DNA of 64,000 nt from an uncultured Collinsella sp. (lineage in GTDB: Bacteria; Actinomycetota; Coriobacteriia; Coriobacteriales; Coriobacteriaceae), in the NCBI GenBank assembly GCA_958412345.1, contig CATYSO010000011.1, positions 1 to 64,000 on the forward strand. The letters are read 5' to 3'. The position numbers were made by a program, and so were the translations under genes. This document shows positions 25,288-31,805 of the stretch, in pieces. A model generated the notes under the pieces. It was not told the origin of the DNA. It saw nothing but the letters and a program-made list of their open reading frames with translations, and did no database searches. Numbering within the stretch: position 1 is the first letter of the stretch; each line of letters starts with the position of its first letter.

Positions 25288-26811
25288 TTACCTTACGTTA
25301 TCGTTCATCGCGAAGGAATTCTTCATGGCACAGCTCGTGGTGTAAAGGACTTTGCCCAGCAGGGCATCGGTCTCCACCCGCACGCGCTCAGCAAAGGCTT
25401 CGTTGGCGCGGGCGAGCTCGGCAGACACCTCGGCCTCGGGCAGCGCGGCAACGGCTGCGTCAACGTCGTGAATCTGCTTGTGGCCCATGCCGCCGACCTT
25501 CTCCTGATAATCCTCGACCGCGCGACCGCACTCATGGAAGCGAACATCGGCCAAGGCGCCGATCAGGCGATTTGCCCAATAGAAATTCTCGGACGTCACG
25601 CGAGCCTGCGTGTCGGCGTAGTACTCGGGCATGGTCTCGACATTGGCGTACAGCGGCACGAGCGCGTTAAACGAGTTAGAGCCAAACGCCATCCACTGCA
25701 CGGCGCGATACGCCGGCTGCGCATAGGGGCGCAGCTGCAACACGGCGAGCTGGCTGTTGCGGTTGATGCCGATGGGACGATAGGCGCCGCGCGTGGCGGG
25801 CGTGCCCTTGCTGCCGTAGCAGTCGTACTCCGTGCCCTGGTAGTGGCTCGAAAGCACGTACTTGATGTCCTCGATGGTCACCTTGCGCTCGGGCACGCGG
25901 CTCCAAGGGATGTCATCGCTCTCGGGCGTGTAGTCGGCGTCGGGACCGTCCCATACATCGCTGGGGTTGAGGCAGCGCTGCATGTACCAAGCGCGCGGCG
26001 TGTTGTAGACGTGGTCGCTGTCGCCGTGCGAGCCAAAGGCCTCGCGCGGGTTGAAGACCGTCGCCGGACCGTCGCCCTCGACGCCCAGCGTCAGGTCCAG
26101 ATGCCACTCGGCCATCCAGGAGCGCAGATCGGCGGAGCACATATAATCTGCCTGGGCGCCCTCGGCGTCGTCCAGGTCAAAGCTATCGATACCCAGCTGG
26201 TTGGGCATGGTCACATAGGCGTCGTCGGGCACGCGCTTGGCGATCCAGTGGTGGCCGCCGATGGTCTCGAGCCACCAGATCTCGTCAACGTCACTAAAGG
26301 CGATGCCGTTGTTCTCGTAGGTACCGTAGCGCTCGAGCAGGTCGCCCAGAATGCGCACGCCGTCGCGGGCAGACTTGGCGTACGGCAGCACCAGGGTCAC
26401 CATGTCCTCCTCACCCAGACCGCCGGGCTGCGCCGGAACATAGCCGTCCTCGCCCTCGTTGCCCTTGGCGGGCACGTAGTCCACGAGCGGATCGGCGCCG
26501 CGGACGCGCTCGTTGGTGGTAAGCGTCTCGGTTGCGGACATGCCAACATTGAGCTCGTTGAATCCGGCCTCGGCCCAAATGCCGTGACCCGGGATAACGT
26601 CGGGGACGCTCGTGTAACGCATGGGATTGTCGGGCAGCTCAACGGTCAGGTGGCTCAGGACGCTCGTGTAGGCACGCGGCTGCTCGTCGGGATGCACCAC
26701 GCGCATGCGCTTGGGCTCAAACACCCCGTTGGACGAGTCCTCGTTGCGGGCGACCAGCGTCGACCCGTCGTAGCTCGCATTCTTACCAACCAAAATCGTT
26801 GTGCACGGCAT
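25288..26811 (-). CDS. pepD: C69-family dipeptidase
   Basis: A 507-residue peptidase of family C69 (PepD-like, N-terminal nucleophile fold). Members cleave dipeptides with broad specificity. The predicted catalytic Cys is residue 3 (MPCTTILVGKNASYDGSTLVARNED), the typical start for this family with little or no propeptide. Other landmarks are GIWAEAGFNELNVGMSATET and the mid-protein WWLETIGGHHW. ATG 26811 is chosen over ATG 26817 because AAGGAGG directly abuts the latter but is six bases from the former. No signal peptide is visible, so it is probably cytoplasmic and recycles peptides for amino-acid fermentation. A MITE-like element lies upstream. Confidence 0.92.
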   Translation of the reverse strand: MPCTTILVGKNASYDGSTLVARNEDSSNGVFEPKRMRVVHPDEQPRAYTSVLSHLTVELPDNPMRYTSVPDVIPGHGIWAEAGFNELNVGMSATETLTTNERVRGADPLVDYVPAKGNEGEDGYVPAQPGGLGEEDMVTLVLPYAKSARDGVRILGDLLERYGTYENNGIAFSDVDEIWWLETIGGHHWIAKRVPDDAYVTMPNQLGIDSFDLDDAEGAQADYMCSADLRSWMAEWHLDLTLGVEGDGPATVFNPREAFGSHGDSDHVYNTPRAWYMQRCLNPSDVWDGPDADYTPESDDIPWSRVPERKVTIEDIKYVLSSHYQGTEYDCYGSKGTPATRGAYRPIGINRNSQLAVLQLRPYAQPAYRAVQWMAFGSNSFNALVPLYANVETMPEYYADTQARVTSENFYWANRLIGALADVRFHECGRAVEDYQEKVGGMGHKQIHDVDAAVAALPEAEVSAELARANEAFAERVRVETDALLGKVLYTTSCAMKNSFAMNDNVR

Positions 26812-26906
26812 GCGCATCCTCCTTGAGCGAAGAAATCAAACGGTGACAGTGTATCGCTTTGGCGCAAAAAGGGCGAAACCGCGACCCTTCAGGACCCCCT
26901 CGAGAC

Positions 26907-27144
26907 CCCAGTGTGCAAAAAATGCCAAATATGAGTACTGTCACCAATTTAGTAACAGCAAATATCCTTGTAATGAGTGCCGGAAATCCCCAATTGTCCA
27001 AAAGCAAGACAACGTTATTCCCCATAGGTTCAATAAAATGGGCTCCCCAACGAGAATGAATATCGTTAGGGAGTCCAAAAGACGTAAAACATATGTGACT
27101 ATCTTGGCAACAGTACTCATATTTGGCATTTTTTGCACAGTGGG
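26907..27144. mobile_element. MITE-like element with 35-bp terminal inverted repeats
   Basis: Arms at 26907-26941 and 27110-27144 match at 34 of 35 positions, the inner 30 perfectly (TGTGCAAAAAATGCCAAATA...). The interior is much more AT-rich than the flanking genes and contains a second hairpin (27043-27073, CTCCCCAACGA / TCGTTAGGGAG). There is no transposase and no obvious target-site duplication. It separates folD from the C69 peptidase gene. It could be a non-autonomous transposon or a structured RNA. Apart from the short peptidase upstream region, the gap holds nothing else recognisable. Confidence 0.65.
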
Positions 27145-27177
27145 TATATAACTGACCCTCTATACAGCCCAAAACGC

Positions 27178-28032
27178 CTATTTCGATGCGCGCTCCGCCG
27201 CCTCGATCACGTGCTTGGCGAGAATCGCCGTCGTTACAGCCCCCACGCCGCCCGGTACGGGAGTAATTGCGCCAACGATCGGCTCCGCGGCATTAAAATC
27301 GACGTCGCCGACCAGCTTGCCGGCGGCCTCGTCCCAGTTGATGCCCACATCGATGATCGTCTGGCCCTCGCGAACCGCATCCGCGCCAATCGTGCGCGCG
27401 CGTCCAACCGCGGCAACAACAATGTCGGCAGAACGGCACTCGGCAGCCAAGTCGCACGTATGCGTATGGCACGTCGTCACTGTGGCATTGCGAGCCGTAA
27501 GCATGGCGGCAACGGGACGGCCAATCACCAGCGACCGACCGACGACCGCGACCTTGGCCCCATCCAGCTCAACGCCGTAATGGTCCAGCAGCGCCAGCAC
27601 GGCCTCGGCGGTGCAAGGAGCAAAGCCCTCGCCTCGCCCCGAAAGCGCGGTAAGCAGCGAGGCCGGCGTCATGGAGTCAACATCCTTGGCGGGATCGAGT
27701 GCCGCGGCAACTGCATCCTCGTCAAGCCCAGCGGGCAACGGACGAAACATCAGACAACCGTGAACAGCGGGGTCGGCATTGATGCCCTCGATGGCCGTCA
27801 GCAGCTCATCCTGCGAGACATCGGCGGGAAGCAGAACGCGGCGGGCCTCAATGCCCACCTTTTCGCAGCGCTTGAGTGCACCGCGCTCGTAGGATAGGTC
27901 GTCCTCGTGCTCGCCTACACGGACAATGGCCAGCGTCGGAACGATGCCCTGTTCGCGCAGGGCGGCGCAGCGAGCAGCGAGTTCCTCGGTCAAAGCACGG
28001 GCAACGGGAGCACCCTTAAGCAGCTCAGCCAT
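27178..28032 (-). CDS. folD: FolD-type methylene-THF dehydrogenase (cyclohydrolase lysine absent)
   Basis: A 284-residue FolD homologue. The dinucleotide-binding half is standard: VVGRSLVIGRP, TIIDVGIN, ITPVPGGVGAVTTAIL. In the folate half the usual YxxxK reads YERGALK, placing Ala where the catalytic Lys (K54 of E. coli) should be; the QLPLP motif reads MFRPLPAG; CTP reads CTA. These changes predict loss of cyclohydrolase activity with the NAD(P)-dependent dehydrogenase possibly kept. The gene begins two bases after the stop of fchA, a dedicated cyclohydrolase, which fits a split of the two steps. ATG 28032 follows GAGGGG. It feeds 5,10-methylene-THF to thymidylate, serine/glycine and methionine synthesis. 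Confidence 0.9.
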   Translation of the reverse strand: MAELLKGAPVARALTEELAARCAALREQGIVPTLAIVRVGEHEDDLSYERGALKRCEKVGIEARRVLLPADVSQDELLTAIEGINADPAVHGCLMFRPLPAGLDEDAVAAALDPAKDVDSMTPASLLTALSGRGEGFAPCTAEAVLALLDHYGVELDGAKVAVVGRSLVIGRPVAAMLTARNATVTTCHTHTCDLAAECRSADIVVAAVGRARTIGADAVREGQTIIDVGINWDEAAGKLVGDVDFNAAEPIVGAITPVPGGVGAVTTAILAKHVIEAAERASK

Positions 28033-28034
28033 GG

Positions 28035-28667
28035 CTATCCCCTCTTCCTTGCGGCATCGGCGGCGCGGCGCGCCAGAGCATCGGCGCGCGGCAGCCACGT
28101 ATCCAGCAGCTCATCACATGCAGCCTCGAGCTCCTCGGCGCGTGCCCGGTCTTTCATAGACGTGGTATTGGCGAAGAGCGTCAGGCTCGCGCCCTGCATG
28201 GCGGCGCGGCAGAATACGGCACCGCATGCCACGTCGGACAGCAGCTGCCGCGAGCCCTTGTCCGCCATGTCCTCGAGCAGCGCCAGCGCACGACCGCACG
28301 CATCCATAATGCGGTACGGCGGCATGGCTGCCACGTGCAGCGCATCCTGAATCGCAGCCGGTCGAGCCGGATCCTCGCGCGAAATACCGTACGCCGCAGA
28401 CACCTGGCCGTACGCACGAACGTCCTCGGCAACCAAGTCGACAAGCTCCTGAGACAGCTCATCTGCCTGGGCAAATGCGTGTGTCAGATCGCCTGCGCGA
28501 TCGGCAAGCGCGGGATTGGTCGCCCCGTAGCGCGCGACCATCCCGCAAAGCGAGGCTCCCAGCGCGCCCACAAAGGCGCTCGCGCTACCGCCGCCGGGAA
28601 CCGGCTCGCGCGCGGCAAGCGCCTCGGCAAACCCTCGGCAGGTTTTATCCATCATCTCTTGGCTCAT
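28035..28667 (-). CDS. fchA: Methenyl-THF cyclohydrolase, cyclodeaminase/FchA family
   Basis: A 210-residue protein of the formimino-THF cyclodeaminase superfamily, stand-alone FchA type. In acetogens and other anaerobes it interconverts 5,10-methenyl-THF and 10-formyl-THF. The signature PVPGGGSASA lies at about residue 23-32, followed by the helical core (FANTTSMKDRARAEEL near 170). There is no fused formiminotransferase domain. ATG 28667 follows AGAGGTG. It forms a two-gene operon with folD (two-base gap), and fhs at 40.6-42.2 kb supplies 10-formyl-THF. A histidine-degradation role is less likely, since no hut genes are near. Confidence 0.87.
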   Translation of the reverse strand: MSQEMMDKTCRGFAEALAAREPVPGGGSASAFVGALGASLCGMVARYGATNPALADRAGDLTHAFAQADELSQELVDLVAEDVRAYGQVSAAYGISREDPARPAAIQDALHVAAMPPYRIMDACGRALALLEDMADKGSRQLLSDVACGAVFCRAAMQGASLTLFANTTSMKDRARAEELEAACDELLDTWLPRADALARRAADAARKRG

Positions 28668-28713
28668 CGAAACACCTCTGCCCACCGCGCCGGCCACCAC
28701 GGGCCGCACGCAT

Positions 28714-28753
28714 AATAAAAAAAGGGACAACGACGCCAGGAAGCGGTTGTCCC
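28714..28753 (-). terminator. Rho-independent terminator
   Basis: On the minus strand GGGACAACCGC...GTTGTCCC is followed by TTTTTTTATTAT. It ends the zinc-ribbon protein transcript upstream of fchA. Confidence 0.85.
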
Positions 28754-28853
28754 ATTCATCGGTTTAATTGAAGCCCAGTCTAACCCATAAGACAAAGGCT
28801 GTCAGGAGCTCTGGCTATCGGCGTTTCCGATTGCCGGCTATAGGCACGGGCGC

Positions 28854-29693
28854 CTAGTCCACCTGGAACGTCGGCAGCAGCGTGTCGATAATCTTCGACC
28901 CCATGTCGCGGTTTGCAGTCGAGTACTCCAGATGCGCCGTGGCAATCGTTGAATCCGTGACGATCGTCTTTTCATAAATGATCGTGTCGCCGTCGCGCCA
29001 CGAAACCACGTACCAGTTGTCACCCTCCGCGGTATAGAGGTCAGCCTTGCCCGAGGTGTCCTCATCGACAAACATCTCGTGCGAGGTTTCGTCGTTAATG
29101 TTGACGTAGCCAAACAGGTTGATCACAAACCCCGTCTCCGGATCCTCATACCTGGTGCCACTGCCGCTGGGAGTATCTTCCATCTCAAAGCGATTGGGAA
29201 TCGACATGCTATAAGGATGCATGTCGTTCGTGTACGTATACACGTCGGTTAGGTAATCGTCCGAATCGCCCGAGCCGTAGTACGCCGATTCGTCCTCGGG
29301 AACGGCCTCGTCATCCGACGACGAAGACTCCTTGGCCTTGGACTTGTCGCTCTTCTTCTTGGCAGAAGAATCTTTCTCGTCCGAAGACCCGGTATCGATC
29401 ACCGAGATTTGCGTGTCAGAGCTCTTGGACCCGTTAAGCATCGTGAGCGCAAACACCGTGCCGCCACCGATGAGGACCACGGCGGCACACGCCACCGCGA
29501 TGACAATCGGAGCTTTGCTCTTAGGTTTTTGAGGTGCAGGCGCAACCGGCGGCATCGCTTGGGTTAGGCCCGGGGCAGAGGAAGGACCAGCGCCCGTAGG
29601 CGTCGGCGCGGAGCCACCCGCAAGCGACGCCCCGCAATGCGTGCAAAACGTCGATCCATCAGGCACTTGCTGTCCGCATTTTTGACAGAACAT
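28854..29693 (-). CDS. Zinc-ribbon membrane protein
   Basis: A 279-residue protein of unknown function. The N-terminus is a zinc ribbon (CQKCG...CTHCG, residues 3-21). A Pro/Ala-rich spacer follows, then one membrane helix at about 62-84 (APIVIAVACAAVVLIGGGTVFAL), a Ser/Asp/Lys linker, and an extracellular C-terminal domain (about 150-279: YSMSIPNRFEMED, FVINLFGYVN, WYVVSWRDGDTIIYEK, ending STANRDMGSKIIDTLL). The C-terminal part resembles the extracellular domains of the lipoproteins that follow only in general layout. The ATG has GAAAGG seven bases upstream. It may sense or bind something outside while the ribbon stays in the cytoplasm. Confidence 0.8.
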   Translation of the reverse strand: MFCQKCGQQVPDGSTFCTHCGASLAGGSAPTPTGAGPSSAPGLTQAMPPVAPAPQKPKSKAPIVIAVACAAVVLIGGGTVFALTMLNGSKSSDTQISVIDTGSSDEKDSSAKKKSDKSKAKESSSSDDEAVPEDESAYYGSGDSDDYLTDVYTYTNDMHPYSMSIPNRFEMEDTPSGSGTRYEDPETGFVINLFGYVNINDETSHEMFVDEDTSGKADLYTAEGDNWYVVSWRDGDTIIYEKTIVTDSTIATAHLEYSTANRDMGSKIIDTLLPTFQVD

Positions 29694-30056
29694 CGTTCGA
29701 CCTTTCGTGGTTTAGCTTTTGTCACAGCCAAGTCTAAAACCTTAAGCCGGCATCGCTGTTGCGCAACATTGGGAGCATCAACCAAGCCGCACGCTTGCCC
29801 AGCGCCAGGCCCACCTTGCGGCAAGCCCGCATATGCAAACATGGGACACATGGCCCACCTTTCGAGACTCCCGGGCAGCACAAGCTGGGGCATATCTATA
29901 AGTAAGGAACCCGTTGGGGCACGGCCGCGCAACGGCCACAAGCGATGAACGGAGGCGTAAGCCGCACAGTACACAGAGACATCCGCCGCCAGCGCAATCA
30001 GTACCCCAACAGCATGCGGCGCCGTGATGTCATCGGCAGACAAGGAGGACACCATC
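29694..30056. other. Intergenic region between divergent envelope genes
   Basis: About 360 bases without a convincing gene. At 29841-29859 is ATGGGACACATGGCCCACC, which recurs exactly at 30816-30834 upstream of the second lipoprotein gene. Between that site and the first lipoprotein start there are about 200 bases with no equivalent in the second copy. AAGGAGG precedes the lipoprotein start. No promoter can be assigned with confidence. Confidence 0.5.
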
Positions 30057-30665
30057 ATGAAGAAAAAGACCCTATCGATCCTTTCCCTCTGCATCGCCCT
30101 CTTTGCCGCGTTTGCCCTTGTCGGCTGCGGCGGGAGCGCATCGGGCGGAGGCCCCAGCGGCGGCGGAGCCAAGAGCGAAAGTAAGAAAAAGGCCCCCGCA
30201 GCCGCAAAGACCGACTTCATCTGGTTTAAGGTCGAGATGCCCGAGGGCGTCGGCGTAAGCGACTCTGCCGGCAAGAATGCCGACAGGGTCCAGCTCACCT
30301 TCCCCGAAGACGAGAACGCCTCGGCCGATCGCTTTATCCCCGTTTGGAAAAAAGCGCTGACGGCCGAGGAATCCCACGCCGACCAGGCGGAAAAGAAGGG
30401 GGATACGTTCCAGTGGAAGGATGGCGGGTCCGTCGAGTATAACGGCAGGACGTGGCTCGTCGGAACATACGAGGACAACAGCGGCATCTCAACCATGCTT
30501 TTTACCGACGTTGAGCCGGGAAGCGTCTACGTCCTCATCTCGGACTTCGACCAGCACAAGAAAGAAGCCGAGGCACTCCTCAACTCCATCGAGTTCCCCG
30601 ATGACATGGAAGAGGCAGTTTCCGAGGCACGCGAAGTTGAGATTTCAAGCATCGAGATCAAGTAA
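30057..30665 (+). CDS. Lipoprotein, tandem copy 1
   Basis: A 202-residue lipoprotein. The signal peptide MKKKTLSILSLCIALFAAFA ends in the lipobox LVGC (acylated Cys 24). A Gly/Ser/Lys linker follows, then a domain of about 150 residues beginning TDFIWFKVEMPEGV, with NGRTWLVGTY and VYVLISDFDQHKKEAEALL near the end. The domain is unassigned; it resembles small extracytoplasmic beta-rich domains. AAGGAGG lies eight bases before ATG 30057. A paralogue lies 240 bases downstream. Two hairpins follow the stop codon. Confidence 0.85.
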   Translation: MKKKTLSILSLCIALFAAFALVGCGGSASGGGPSGGGAKSESKKKAPAAAKTDFIWFKVEMPEGVGVSDSAGKNADRVQLTFPEDENASADRFIPVWKKALTAEESHADQAEKKGDTFQWKDGGSVEYNGRTWLVGTYEDNSGISTMLFTDVEPGSVYVLISDFDQHKKEAEALLNSIEFPDDMEEAVSEAREVEISSIEIK

Positions 30666-30679
30666 CGGGGCACCCGTAC

Positions 30680-30705
30680 GCGCCTACGCGAACCCGCGTA
30701 GGCGC
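30680..30705 (+). terminator. Hairpin after lipoprotein copy 1
   Basis: GCGCCTACGCG and its complement CGCGTAGGCGC flank a four-base loop. A weak A-rich tail follows. It is probably the first of two stacked terminators. Confidence 0.5.
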
Positions 30706-30734
30706 GCCCCATTAAAACAACGGGCGCCCAACCC

Positions 30735-30769
30735 GGGGAGGGCCGACAGCATCGGCCCTCCCCTCTTTT
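30735..30769 (+). terminator. Rho-independent terminator
   Basis: The stem GGGGAGGGCCGA / TCGGCCCTCCCC is followed by TCTTTTG. It separates the two lipoprotein genes, so copy 2 probably has its own promoter. Confidence 0.8.
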
Positions 30770-30906
30770 GCGCCCTCGCATATTGCCACTTGTCGGCGCA
30801 AATCCTGCCCCCAGAATGGGACACATGGCCCACCCGAATGAGCTGCTCGCGCGTACAGTAAAGACAGGTAATCCATGGGCGGTTACAGATCGAGGAGGAC
30901 ACGACC

Positions 30907-31500
30907 ATGAAAAAGAAGGCCTTTGCGATTCTCACCCTCTGCATGAGTCTCTTTGCCGCAGTTGCCCTGGTGGGTTGCGGTGGAAGCGGCGGCGCCACCG
31001 GCAGTGGCGGTGGCGGCGGAGCAGAAAAGCCAGCCGTGGATATGAGGACCGATTTCATTTGGTTTAAGGTCGAGGTCCCCGAGGGCGTCGAGATCACCGA
31101 CGTCGCAGGCGACACTGCCGACAGGGCCCAGTTTAAGTTCACCGAGAGCGAGCACGCCAGCGATCGCTTCATCCCCGTCTTCGATCCTGACAAGAACGCC
31201 GACGAGCTGTTCGACTACGAGGCAAAGTGGAATGCCAGTTTTGAGTGGACCGAGAATGACCCCGTCAAGTACAACGGCAAGACTTGGCGCAACGCTTCCT
31301 ATACACACTCGGGCGGCGTGACGACTGAGTACTTCACCGAAGCAGGCGGCGGCAGCGTCTACGTGCGCATCGACAACGTCGAGGAGCACAAGGACGCCGT
31401 CGAGACCATGATGAAGTCTCTGGAATTTGCCGACGACATCGCCAAGGCCAAGACCGAGGCCATGGATGTTAAGCTCGACGATATCGAGATCAAGCGCTAA
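30907..31500 (+). CDS. Lipoprotein, tandem copy 2
   Basis: A 197-residue paralogue of the preceding gene. The signal peptide MKKKAFAILTLCMSLFAAVA with lipobox LVGC is almost identical, as is TDFIWFKVEVPEGV. Matching landmarks are RFIPVF, YNGKTW, GSVYVRIDNVEEHKDAVE and the end KLDDIEIK. The linker is poly-Gly rather than Lys-rich, and the middle has diverged. GAGGAGGACACGACC precedes ATG 30907. The upstream 19-base sequence shared with copy 1 suggests that promoter and gene were duplicated together. Function unknown; it is held on the outer face of the membrane. Confidence 0.85.
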   Translation: MKKKAFAILTLCMSLFAAVALVGCGGSGGATGSGGGGGAEKPAVDMRTDFIWFKVEVPEGVEITDVAGDTADRAQFKFTESEHASDRFIPVFDPDKNADELFDYEAKWNASFEWTENDPVKYNGKTWRNASYTHSGGVTTEYFTEAGGGSVYVRIDNVEEHKDAVETMMKSLEFADDIAKAKTEAMDVKLDDIEIKR

Positions 31501-31805
31501 GCAACTGGCGAGCGCAGCGGGAAACACGGGCGCAGTGCAAACAAGCGACGGTGCCCCAGCGTTTCGTACTAAGGGAGGGCCGGTAAACCGACCCTCCCTT
31601 TCTTATGCCGGCACCTGACGAACGCGAGGATGCCGGATGCCGGAACCGCCCCAAATGTGGCAACAGTACGAAAACGACAAACACCCCAACACGTCCGCCC
31701 ACCGATTTATTGCGCCGCGCAGACAATTAAACCAGCATCTTTAAACATCTGGGCAGTATAGTGACCAAAACTATCGCATAACCGCACCCTGCGAACGGAG
31801 GAGTT
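31501..31805. other. Intergenic region upstream of the phospholipase C-like gene
   Basis: It holds the terminator at 31571-31604. The 12-base TGGCAACAGTAC at about 31665-31676 also occurs inside the MITE-like element's right arm region at about 27105-27116. A TATAGT hexamer near 31757 could be a -10 box. No gene is seen. Confidence 0.4.
31571..31604 (+). terminator. Rho-independent terminator
   Basis: AAGGGAGGGCCGGT pairs with ACCGACCCTCCCTT (one G-T pair) and is followed by TCTTA. It lies downstream of lipoprotein copy 2. Confidence 0.8.

Noticed and set aside
26783..27172. Open frames in both directions across the MITE-like element
   Set aside because: They read through the inverted repeats (KNAKYEY and its reverse-strand partner) and are by-products of the palindrome.
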